NCBI GenBank assembly: GCA_000496475.1
Contig: AYMW01000003.1
Coordinates: 376,003 to 440,002, forward strand
Length of the DNA: 64,000 nt
Direction of reading: 5' to 3'
DNA from: Betaproteobacteria bacterium MOLA814
GTDB taxonomy: Bacteria; Pseudomonadota; Gammaproteobacteria; Burkholderiales; Burkholderiaceae_C
The notes beneath the pieces were generated by a model. That model ran no database searches. It had not been told where the DNA came from and saw only the letters and a program-made list of their open reading frames with translations. The position numbers and the translations under genes are program-made. Shown here piece after piece: positions 1 to 7,541 of this stretch (position 1 is the stretch's first letter; every line of letters starts with the position of its first letter).

Positions 1-1091
1 GCACAGTTTGGCGCGCCACGGCCTACACGCTGGATGAACAATTGGGCTGGGATGAGTTGCCAGAACAACTGGAGATCAATGCAGAGGCAGCGCAAGCGGA
101 TAGCGAAACGACTGGGACAACTGCAACGCATGCACTGACACACGAATCAGCCAGTCTGCCAGCAACAGCGCCAACGACCCTGCCCATGAGTTCCACAGCG
201 GCGCCATGGTCAGCAGCACCAGTTGTGACACAGCTGTTTGGCCCCAAGGCAGACATGCCGTTTGCAGTGGCAAAGGTGGTTGGCAACCACCGTGTAACGG
301 ATGCTGTCAGCCATGGCAAAGAAGACAACGACACCCACCACATCGTGCTCGACTTTGGTGACACGCTATTCCCAGTGTTAGAAGGCCAGTCAGTTGGTAT
401 CACACCACCCGGCGTTGATGCCAAAGGACGACCTCACCAACCTCGGCAGTACTCGATCGCGAGTGCACGCAACGGCGAACGTGCAGGCTACAACAACGCA
501 TCGATTACGGTTAAGCGCGTACTCGTAGACCACAACGGCCAAGCCACACGTGGCGTGGCCTCTAACTATGTGTGCGACTTACAGGTGGGTGACAGCGTCC
601 ACATTGTTGGGCCATTTGGTAGCAGCTTCCTCATGCCCAACCACCCCGGTAGCCATATCGTGATGATTTGCACAGGCACTGGCAGCGCACCCATGCGGGC
701 TATGACAGAGTGGCGCAGGCGAGAAGCACGCAACGGCACATTTGCAGACTCGCAATTGCTGCTGTTTTTTGGCGCACGGTCACAAGCCGAACTCCCCTAC
801 TTTGGCCCGCTGAAAAAACTACCAGCAAGCTTCATCACCACCCACTTGGCCTTGTCACGCGAACCAGGCACACACAAACGCTATGTGCAAGATGCCATGC
901 GCGAGCAAGCGGTGGTTTTGGCCCCCCTGCTCACGGACCCCAATGCGTACTTTTATGTCTGCGGCTTGAAGGCTATGGAGACTGGCGTGCTGGATGCCAT
1001 GAAAGATATTTGCGAACAACACCAACTCGATTGGACTGGCGTTGCGGCAGACATGAAGGCCGCCGGGCGCTTGCATTTAGAAACGTACTAA
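1..1091 (+). CDS. boxA: Benzoyl-CoA epoxidase reductase component BoxA (5' end outside window)
   Basis: BoxA passes electrons from NADPH to the BoxB oxygenase, which epoxidises benzoyl-CoA in aerobic benzoate degradation. The frame is open from base 3, so the true start and the N-terminal ferredoxin-type 4Fe-4S part of the family lie outside the window. Counting from the TTG codon at 42, residues 1-65 are a variable linker. The FAD-binding RQYS motif is at 135-138, the nucleotide-binding stretch CTGTGSAPMRAM at 210-221, and YVCGLKAMETGV begins at 305, as in ferredoxin-NADP reductases. The Box assignment rests on the whole reductase domain resembling BoxA rather than PaaE, which has a C-terminal plant ferredoxin domain absent here. 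It converges on the next gene with 22 bases between stops. Other box genes should lie to the left. Confidence 0.85.
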   Translation, partial: TVWRATAYTLDEQLGWDELPEQLEINAEAAQADSETTGTTATHALTHESASLPATAPTTLPMSSTAAPWSAAPVVTQLFGPKADMPFAVAKVVGNHRVTDAVSHGKEDNDTHHIVLDFGDTLFPVLEGQSVGITPPGVDAKGRPHQPRQYSIASARNGERAGYNNASITVKRVLVDHNGQATRGVASNYVCDLQVGDSVHIVGPFGSSFLMPNHPGSHIVMICTGTGSAPMRAMTEWRRREARNGTFADSQLLLFFGARSQAELPYFGPLKKLPASFITTHLALSREPGTHKRYVQDAMREQAVVLAPLLTDPNAYFYVCGLKAMETGVLDAMKDICEQHQLDWTGVAADMKAAGRLHLETY

Positions 1092-1113
1092 ATAGAAGAG
1101 TCACTGCACGCAA

Positions 1114-2220
1114 TCAAACCTCTAATTGCGCGCCTTTAGAAGGGCCTGACTTGACGGCGAACATACGCAACAACGCACAGGCCGACAACATAGCAATGCA
1201 TAGCTGGGTTACTTGCAATACAGCTGGACCTTGCTGTTGGATCACTAGGCCAATCCACAACAATGCTGCAGGGCCTAAGCCAGCGACAGACACGGCGTAC
1301 AACCAGTGCTCTCTCACAGCATCTGACCTTGTGCTGCGCGTTACGCTATGGAAAGCCCAGGCAAACGCCTGTAACAACATACCTGCAAACCAATACACAG
1401 CGTCGCAAGCTAGCAGTATGGATCCGCACACCAACAACGCCAAACTCCATGTGCGCCACGTATTGACATGCAACACATGGCGCAAGTTAGCTGTGCGGTT
1501 TATCAGCCACTGGGCTATCGCCGGCAAGCCGGCCATCAGTAACAAATGCACGAGTAGATTGTTTTCGCTTGACCAGCCTGTTCCTGCACACCACGCATGA
1601 CTTTGCCATACAGTCGCCATCATCAAACCCATGGCCATGGGGGCTAATTGTTCAGACCAACGCGCGTCGACAAGGCTCACACCTTGCGTATCGCAACTGC
1701 GGTCATAACGCCCCAACAAACCAACACACGCGAGCACCGCTAGTGCAACGCCAATGCCTGACCAAGCTCCAGGAATAAACCACATACCCGCAACACATAC
1801 AGCCGCCACCAATGGGTAATACATTGATTGAGCACACTGTTTAGAAAGAGACTGGCTACGCGCTTCAGTCAGACCCAACAACATACCCCACAGCACTGAA
1901 GCTGCGTTTAACGCAGCAAAGTCATAGTCGTCAAGTGGACTAAGACCTGTCAAAGCCAACATGCATGCCGCGCCCAGCCCACAACCAAAGACCCATGAAC
2001 TTGCAACAGTGTGTGTCCGAGCATATTGTTTGACACTGATTCGGCATGCCCACCAGAGCACCAAAGGGGTCACACCGCTGGCGTATAGCCACCCAAGCTG
2101 CAGGCCTTGGTGACCCAACCAGAACCAGCCCAATAACATCAATGTCCAGCTGGCAATTGGCGCGCCATGAGTGCGCAGCATCAACAACTTAGGCCTGGCT
2201 AAAGTTGTGAATTTGGTCAT
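1114..2220 (-). CDS. Polytopic membrane protein of unknown function, last gene of the cox-direction run
   Basis: I do not recognise the family. The 368 residues are mostly hydrophobic, with roughly ten probable membrane spans separated by short basic loops (for example after residues 58-70 and around 290-305), so it should sit in the inner membrane. There is no signal peptide or conserved catalytic motif that I can see. The start at 2220 overlaps the upstream oxygenase gene by 32 bases. An internal ATG at 2181 would remove the overlap and begins just before the first hydrophobic segment, so the start is uncertain. It follows the oxygenase and mocA genes on the same strand, which suggests co-transcription with the cox cluster but does not prove a role in CO oxidation. 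Confidence 0.6.
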   Translation of the reverse strand: MTKFTTLARPKLLMLRTHGAPIASWTLMLLGWFWLGHQGLQLGWLYASGVTPLVLWWACRISVKQYARTHTVASSWVFGCGLGAACMLALTGLSPLDDYDFAALNAASVLWGMLLGLTEARSQSLSKQCAQSMYYPLVAAVCVAGMWFIPGAWSGIGVALAVLACVGLLGRYDRSCDTQGVSLVDARWSEQLAPMAMGLMMATVWQSHAWCAGTGWSSENNLLVHLLLMAGLPAIAQWLINRTANLRHVLHVNTWRTWSLALLVCGSILLACDAVYWFAGMLLQAFAWAFHSVTRSTRSDAVREHWLYAVSVAGLGPAALLWIGLVIQQQGPAVLQVTQLCIAMLSACALLRMFAVKSGPSKGAQLEV

Positions 2221-2884
2221 TGCCTATTGCTGAATGAACCCTGGCATTGAAAGACACAATGATGCGGTCTTGCTCTCCCGCATAAGGCATAGCCTGATGA
2301 GCCAACCAAGACGGGAACACAACCAACTGCCCAGGAAGTGGCTGTATATCTATATGCCCTGACTGCAAGTAAGCATTACCAAAATCCATACTCGCGCCGG
2401 CTTGTTGCGTAAAGTGAGGGCCGTAAAATCTGGTCACACCATTGAGCTGACCAAATACCTTGTTGGCATGGCGCTTTGGCGCATCGTCAACTTGTACGCA
2501 ATAAACACCTGACCACGAACAGTTGCCATGGGTGTGAATGTCATGGTGACTACCCATTTGAGACATTTGAAACCACATGCTGGGTATCGCTATTTGCAAG
2601 CCAGGTGCAGCTTGCGGCCAGTGCCCCTGGTTTGCCAGCACCACAGTTTGGCGCAGAGCATCCACAATAAAAGCCAATAATTGCTCCCACTCGGCCAACT
2701 TGATACGCTGCAACAAGTCATCGGTGCTGGCATAAAAAGGCGCGCCCGTTACGGCTTCGCTGTCAGTAAGCCGCATCGTTTTAAACACCTTGGCCAAGGT
2801 CGCGTTCACATCGCTGGCGTGCTCAAATCGGTGAATACCAAGAGGCGTTTGCCACAACTGGAGCAGCGGATCGGGTTGCAGCAT
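2189..2884 (-). CDS. Putative 2-oxoglutarate/Fe(II)-dependent oxygenase
   Basis: The 231-residue protein resembles the 2OG-Fe(II) oxygenase family known as PF13759/TIGR02466. The visible hallmarks are an HTH triad at residues 117-119 followed by SGVY at 125-128, a proline-glycine turn leading to LVVFPSWLAHQ at 187-197 with His196 as the likely third iron ligand, and Arg207 in the place of the usual 2OG-binding arginine. Such enzymes use Fe(II), 2-oxoglutarate and oxygen to hydroxylate a substrate, which is unknown for this subfamily. No signal peptide is seen, so it is probably cytoplasmic. It starts 40 bases after mocA and overlaps the membrane-protein gene downstream, so the two probably act or are regulated together. 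Confidence 0.7.
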   Translation of the reverse strand: MLQPDPLLQLWQTPLGIHRFEHASDVNATLAKVFKTMRLTDSEAVTGAPFYASTDDLLQRIKLAEWEQLLAFIVDALRQTVVLANQGHWPQAAPGLQIAIPSMWFQMSQMGSHHDIHTHGNCSWSGVYCVQVDDAPKRHANKVFGQLNGVTRFYGPHFTQQAGASMDFGNAYLQSGHIDIQPLPGQLVVFPSWLAHQAMPYAGEQDRIIVSFNARVHSAIGNDQIHNFSQA

Positions 2885-2924
2885 ATCGAACTATTTCTCT
2901 GTGGATATTATTAGGCGTTTGGCG

Positions 2925-3596
2925 CTAAGTTTGAAGCACAGGCCACTTCAATTGATGGCCACTGCGCTTCGCAAATGCCGCTATATCTTCAGGCGTATCC
3001 ACGTCAATACGGTAGCGCTCGTTGCTTGTATCCCAAGCATATACCCGGCTTGGGTTGGCGCTTTGCCACTGCTTACAGCCAACATTCGCGTGGTCTGTCA
3101 ATATGTCATCGCGCACTTGTGCGGTGAACATCACCGGGTTTCCTGGTAAACCGCCCACCGTTGGCTGTACAACCTCAGACAATTCGGGACGTTTTTTATA
3201 GGCCGCAATGAGGTCATTGATGTCTTGCGCGTTGATGAGCGGCTGATCAGCCAGTCCCACAACGACGGCATCAAGCTTTGGCGACAGAGCTTGCAAGCCA
3301 ATACGCAGTGATGAGACTTGTCCATCATTCGGATTGGGGTTGTATACGACGGAAATTGGGAAGTTTTGCACGACTGATTCAATCTGATCGCTGTAGTGAC
3401 CAAGCACCACAACGACCTCATCAACGCCTGCACCCGATAAGGCAATCAACTGGCGTGTGATGAGGGGTACGCCGCCTAGTTCGAGCAGGCACTTAGGCTG
3501 GCTACCCATGCGACTCGCAGAGCCAGCGGCGAGCAATACAGCGCCCACTGTGACACGGCTGTAGAGGCCTCCGCCACCTTTTAATATGCAGCCCAT
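2925..3596 (-). CDS. mocA: MocA-like molybdenum cofactor nucleotidyltransferase
   Basis: This is a MobA-like NTP transferase, most like MocA, which adds CMP to molybdopterin to make the cytosine dinucleotide cofactor needed by CO dehydrogenase and xanthine-oxidase family enzymes. Residues 22-35 carry the nucleotide-binding loop LAAGxxxRMGxxK. GLADQP at 114-119 holds the metal-binding aspartate, PGNPVMF at 151-157 is the MocA-type substrate loop, and DVDTPEDI at 198-205 is the C-terminal metal site. Length 223 against about 190-200 for MocA; the first 15 residues are probably extra or misannotated. It starts three bases after the XdhC-type gene, so it is translated with the cox accessory genes. 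MCD cofactor is what form I CoxL uses, so the context agrees. Confidence 0.85.
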   Translation of the reverse strand: MGCILKGGGGLYSRVTVGAVLLAAGSASRMGSQPKCLLELGGVPLITRQLIALSGAGVDEVVVVLGHYSDQIESVVQNFPISVVYNPNPNDGQVSSLRIGLQALSPKLDAVVVGLADQPLINAQDINDLIAAYKKRPELSEVVQPTVGGLPGNPVMFTAQVRDDILTDHANVGCKQWQSANPSRVYAWDTSNERYRIDVDTPEDIAAFAKRSGHQLKWPVLQT

Positions 3597-3599
3597 GGC

Positions 3600-4676
3600 T
3601 TAACTCCCGCAGCAAGACGACTGGCCACCTGAACCACCACCTGATGTAGACCTTGAAGTGTCCAGAGCAGGGTATGTGGCAGCAAGCGGCGCTGTTGAAC
3701 TTGCTACATCAGTTGCGAGATCTAACGCCTCAACATCCGAAGTTGTCATTGCCGCTTCAGCTGTAGTCTTGGAGCTTGCGCAACAGCCACCAGTTTGGCC
3801 AGTTGTTACGGTTGCTTGCGTTGATTGGTGGCCTTGAGTAGGCAACTCGCTCATAGAGGAGACGGCTGTTGCAGCAAGCAATGGCGCTGACATACGCCTA
3901 CAAGCAACGACAGAAGCCAGCACAGACAACGCAATTTCCTCCGGTGTTTGTGCACCAATAGATTCACCAGCTGGCGAGATGATTTGACCAACTTGATCAG
4001 CAGCCTGCCCGCTGGCTAACAGCTGCTCACACAACACACTTGCCTTGCGGGCGCTGGCAATAAACCACAGCTGCTTTGGTTGAAGCGCCAGCGCAGCTTG
4101 CAGGCCTTGCATATCGCGTCTGCCTTGTGTGGCAACCACTACCAAGCTGCCAGCAGCCACTTGTGCACGCACACTGCTGGAATCGTCTTGCGACAATACG
4201 ACGCTTGCATCTGGAAAATCATGTGTCTGCGCACCGTTGGCGATCACCACCACGCGCAGCCCAAGCCTAGGTGCCAAGCTCACAAGGCTACGCGCCACTG
4301 GCGAGTCGCCCATCACAACCAACTCTGGCGCTTGCAGCACTGGATCAACGAACAGCTCCAAGGTGCCACCAGAATGACACGACATACCAAATTCCAACAC
4401 ATCGCCTAAGCTGCGTTCTTGCGACTCATCAGACGGCGTAATGCGAATGGTGCGAGGCTGTCCATCTTGTAGTGCCAGTCGAACAGTTTTTATAACTGCC
4501 GGCTGTGCGCACCCGCCACCAATCCAGCCGTGGATTTTTCCATCCGCAGTCACCACCGCTTTATCTCCTGCTTTGGCAGACGTGGGAACTTGTGCACGCA
4601 ACACACTTACCAACGCAAACGCCTGTCCGCTTGCTTCTAGGCGGTGGGCTTGCTGTATCCATTCATTGCGGTTCAT
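3600..4676 (-). CDS. coxF: XdhC/CoxF-family molybdenum enzyme maturation factor with cysteine-rich tail
   Basis: XdhC-family proteins bind molybdenum cofactor, help its sulfuration and insert it into the apo-enzyme; CoxF and CoxI are the versions in CO dehydrogenase clusters. The N-terminal domain shows GGGCAQP at residues 53-59 with the conserved Cys56, and MSCHSGGTLE from 99 with Cys100. A Rossmann-like domain follows (VVMGDSPVARSL, 120-131). From about 275 a low-complexity Ser/Thr/Ala tail runs to the end and contains two vicinal cysteine pairs, Cys298-299 and Cys355-356, the last inside the final residues SCCGS. An AGGAG ribosome site precedes the ATG. The tail is longer than in typical XdhC and could bind a metal or the cofactor; that is inference. 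Confidence 0.83.
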   Translation of the reverse strand: MNRNEWIQQAHRLEASGQAFALVSVLRAQVPTSAKAGDKAVVTADGKIHGWIGGGCAQPAVIKTVRLALQDGQPRTIRITPSDESQERSLGDVLEFGMSCHSGGTLELFVDPVLQAPELVVMGDSPVARSLVSLAPRLGLRVVVIANGAQTHDFPDASVVLSQDDSSSVRAQVAAGSLVVVATQGRRDMQGLQAALALQPKQLWFIASARKASVLCEQLLASGQAADQVGQIISPAGESIGAQTPEEIALSVLASVVACRRMSAPLLAATAVSSMSELPTQGHQSTQATVTTGQTGGCCASSKTTAEAAMTTSDVEALDLATDVASSTAPLAATYPALDTSRSTSGGGSGGQSSCCGS

Positions 4677-4700
4677 GACTGTCTCCTTGTGACTAAATAA

Positions 4701-5903
4701 TCAATGCAGTTGATGAGCTGCGGCTTTTAAATCAGCCAAGCTGGCCAGCGGTATGAAGCGCTCAATACGGTGGCGTGCTTGCTGCAACGCGGCGGCGGCT
4801 GGTACCTCTCGGGTGGGATGAAACCAACTGATGCGTGCACCGCGTTCCGTTAAGCCTTCTAATGCTTTAGCCAACTCTTGCGGCTCATCTGTATCAAACC
4901 CATCCGACATCACCCATACCCTTGCGTTGCTGCCAAGTTGAGCGCGCGCATCGCGCCTAGCAAACGCTTTTAGGCTAGCCGCTATACGGGTACCAGCTCC
5001 AAAACCAGCAGTCACTGCATTGATCTTTTCTTGAACAGCTGGGCTGTCACGCTGCATCAGAGGCGTTACCTCAATCATGCTGGTGTGAAATACAAATATG
5101 CGGGCACTTGCCTCTAATGCAAAAGCCCTTGCTACACGCAAAAACAAACTGGCATGTGACTCCATAGAGCGGCTCACGTCCACCAATATAAATAACCGTG
5201 GCGGTTCAGTTTTACTGGCTTTCCAACATGGCATGACCAACGCACCACCCCAAGCCACGCTGCGCCTTAGCGTCAGGCGCATGTCGAGCTTGCGTCCGTG
5301 CACATCTGGCTGCCAACGCCTGGTTGTCCTTGGTTTTAATTGGCGGGTGATATGGCGAGCCAGCAACTGCAAAGCCTGCAGATCTTGGGGTAGCCACATT
5401 TGCCCTTCGCGTGAATGCAAAGGCTCTACGCGGCTGGCACCGCCCATGGCGCGCTCGCTGCTATCGCCTAACCCGTTGTTATGTTGATCAAAGCCAGGCA
5501 CTTCACCAGCACTTTGCGCTGCAGACTTGGCCGCACTGGGTTGCTGTGCCGACTCCATGTCGTCGTGCATGGCTTGAACTTGTTGCTGCAGGCTGCGGCT
5601 GGACTTTGTTTGACCACTCACTTTGACAGAACCTCGTACAGACTCTGGATGCCAAAATCGCTGATAAATGTCTTGCCACTGCCGCCATTCTCGCTGGCTG
5701 TGACACGCAATAGCGCGCCAAGCAGCTTGCAAAGTTTTTTCTTGTGTCACGCCCACAAGAAGCAAAATTTTCAGCATGGTTTGCTGCTCTGCAATACCCA
5801 CATTCAAACCATGCTCACGCAATAAAACAGCAAAACTTGCCAAGCGCTGCGCTGGGGCGGTCGCCTGCAAGCCTGATGCATTGGAGTCGCCGGTCATGTG
5901 CAT
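4701..5903 (-). CDS. coxE: CoxE-like VWA-domain protein
   Basis: CoxE is a von Willebrand factor A protein that works with the AAA+ ATPase CoxD to mature the copper-molybdenum active site of CO dehydrogenase. The N-terminal half (to about 195) is the CoxE-specific region with a polar, Gln/Ser-rich stretch at 100-165. The VWA domain follows with a complete MIDAS: DVSRS at 243-247, Thr306 in GAGTRIA, and the aspartate in SDGFDTD at 334-340. The ATG at 5903 overlaps the coxD stop by one base (TGATG), giving translational coupling; a TTG one codon earlier is possible. Length is about 400 residues, as in Oligotropha-type CoxE. I infer that it and CoxD form the usual MoxR-VWA pair. Confidence 0.88.
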   Translation of the reverse strand: MHMTGDSNASGLQATAPAQRLASFAVLLREHGLNVGIAEQQTMLKILLLVGVTQEKTLQAAWRAIACHSQREWRQWQDIYQRFWHPESVRGSVKVSGQTKSSRSLQQQVQAMHDDMESAQQPSAAKSAAQSAGEVPGFDQHNNGLGDSSERAMGGASRVEPLHSREGQMWLPQDLQALQLLARHITRQLKPRTTRRWQPDVHGRKLDMRLTLRRSVAWGGALVMPCWKASKTEPPRLFILVDVSRSMESHASLFLRVARAFALEASARIFVFHTSMIEVTPLMQRDSPAVQEKINAVTAGFGAGTRIAASLKAFARRDARAQLGSNARVWVMSDGFDTDEPQELAKALEGLTERGARISWFHPTREVPAAAALQQARHRIERFIPLASLADLKAAAHQLH

Positions 5904-6877
5904 CAAGCCTGACTGGCAGTTGAGTGCTGTACTGGTTGCTTTTTTTCCGCCACACCGATGCTACGCCCGCCTTCGGCCAATTGACGCACACGCTCCGCAC
6001 TGAGTGCAAACCGATCTTCTTGGGTTTTTAACAAACAACCCAACGTGGATAGTGTCACAGCTATATCTTGCACCACGCTGGTTTGCTTGAGCTGCAACAA
6101 AGCGCGTATCCAATCTAAAGTCTCCGCAATCCCTGGGGTTTTACTCAAGTCTTCTTGACGCAAGCGTTGAACAAACGCCACCGCCTCCTCCACAAGGCGG
6201 CTGTTAGCTTGGGGCAAAACGCTTTTCACGATGGCCATTTCTCTGGACAAAGTGGGGTAGTCCAAATAGTGATACAAGCACCGCCGGCGCAACGCGTCAG
6301 ACAGCTCACGTGTGCCATTGCTAGTGAGAATTACCTGAGGAATATGGGTGGCCTTCAATGTACCCAACTCTGGTACCGTGATTTGGTACTCAGACAACAC
6401 CTCTAACAAGAACGCCTCAAAAGCTTGATCTGCCCTGTCAATCTCATCAATCAACAGCACACATGGGCCAGACTGGCTGATGGCTTGTAGCAACGGACGC
6501 TCTAATAAAAAGTCTCGGTGAAACACATCGCCGTCTTGCAACTGTCGCTGACCTTCTTGCAAGCGGATGGTCATCAGTTGACGACCGTAATTCCACTCAT
6601 AAGCGGCCTGAGCCATGTCCAAACCTTCAAAGCACTGGAGCCTAACCAGCTTGGCGCCTTGTGCTGTAGCCAGCGCTTGGGCTACCGCAGTTTTACCTAC
6701 ACCAGCGTCACCCTCTATCAACAAGGGCCGCTCCAAAGCATCTGCCAACCAAACCGCAGTTGCCAAATCGTCGTCAGCCAGATAGCCTGCACGGTTCAAT
6801 TGCTCGCGCAAAGCGCGTGCGTCGGTTACTGTTGTGGCCACACATGCTGTCGCGTCTTGGTTGCCAGCAGATTGCAA
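5903..6877 (-). CDS. coxD: CoxD-like MoxR-family AAA+ ATPase
   Basis: CoxD is a membrane-associated AAA+ chaperone needed to build the Cu-S-Mo cluster in CoxL. The Walker A motif GDAGVGKT is at residues 56-63, Walker B VLLIDEID at 140-147, sensor-1 asparagine at 187 in TSNGTREL, and an arginine cluster RRR at 197-199 gives the arginine finger. Length 324 is close to the family. The start is a TTG; it is preceded by GAGGAG with six bases of spacing, which is the best ribosome site in the area, and no in-frame ATG lies close by. The gene begins two bases after coxG and its stop overlaps the start of coxE. Confidence 0.9.
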   Translation of the reverse strand: MQSAGNQDATACVATTVTDARALREQLNRAGYLADDDLATAVWLADALERPLLIEGDAGVGKTAVAQALATAQGAKLVRLQCFEGLDMAQAAYEWNYGRQLMTIRLQEGQRQLQDGDVFHRDFLLERPLLQAISQSGPCVLLIDEIDRADQAFEAFLLEVLSEYQITVPELGTLKATHIPQVILTSNGTRELSDALRRRCLYHYLDYPTLSREMAIVKSVLPQANSRLVEEAVAFVQRLRQEDLSKTPGIAETLDWIRALLQLKQTSVVQDIAVTLSTLGCLLKTQEDRFALSAERVRQLAEGGRSIGVAEKKQPVQHSTASQA

Positions 6878-6879
6878 TA

Positions 6880-7491
6880 TCAGCTCCTCTTACCAAACAT
6901 ACCGCTTATCCAATTTTTAATCAGCGACCACACAATAGATAAGCCATTGATTTCGGATGCGACCTTAGCAGGCTCAGGTTGAGATGTCGTCTTAGCAGCA
7001 TCACCAGCTTGTGGTGCTGCCTCAGCGCCTGGTAGAGCTTTGGCTTGCTGGCGAAAATTTTCGACAAACTGCGCCAACAGCATGTCTGAAACTTGCACCA
7101 TCAAGCGCCCCCCAAACTGCGCAAATTTACCGTTAACAATCACCTCGGCTTGACCGCTCAACACACAGTGTGTTGGCTCAGACGGGTCTGGAACGATAGT
7201 CACCGTCATGTTCATAGATGCCGAGGAGCCACTTTTATCAGCGCCCTTGCCAAACATGACCATCCGTTTGAGGGTGGGATCTAACGCCTTTACATCCACC
7301 GTGCCCGCGAACTGGGCCACCGCAGGACCCACCTTAACCTTGACCGCACCCTTGTAAGAAGTCTCTGACAGCTGCTCCGTGATCTGCGCACCAGGCATGC
7401 AACTGGCAACCGCTTTCAGGTCTGTAAGCAGTGTCCAACTCCTCGTGGCATCCACGTCTAATGGGTACTGCTTATCTAATTTAACTTCCAT
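6880..7491 (-). CDS. coxG: CoxG-like SRPBCC protein, membrane attachment of CO dehydrogenase
   Basis: CoxG-family proteins (carbon monoxide dehydrogenase subunit G, SRPBCC/START-like fold) link the soluble enzyme to the membrane and quinone pool. Residues 1-145 contain the lipid-pocket domain, including VDATRSWTLLTDL at 13-25, CMPGAQI at 31-37 and the long C-terminal helix with MLLAQFVENFRQQA. A linker rich in Ala/Pro/Glu follows, and the last 20 residues hold a hydrophobic, amphipathic stretch with Trp residues and a basic end, a probable membrane anchor. Here it sits between coxL and coxD, whereas in the Oligotropha cluster coxG is after coxF; the rearrangement does not change the set of genes. 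Confidence 0.85.
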   Translation of the reverse strand: MEVKLDKQYPLDVDATRSWTLLTDLKAVASCMPGAQITEQLSETSYKGAVKVKVGPAVAQFAGTVDVKALDPTLKRMVMFGKGADKSGSSASMNMTVTIVPDPSEPTHCVLSGQAEVIVNGKFAQFGGRLMVQVSDMLLAQFVENFRQQAKALPGAEAAPQAGDAAKTTSQPEPAKVASEINGLSIVWSLIKNWISGMFGKRS

Positions 7492-7541
7492 ACATGTCTC
7501 TTAAATACTGTTTAATCATTTTTAAATAAATACCACAGTGG

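Noticed and set aside
668-1600. A 310-codon open frame on the plus strand across boxA and the membrane-protein gene
   Set aside because: It overlaps two genes with clear protein character, its translation is Arg/His/Cys-rich without structure, and it has no ribosome site.
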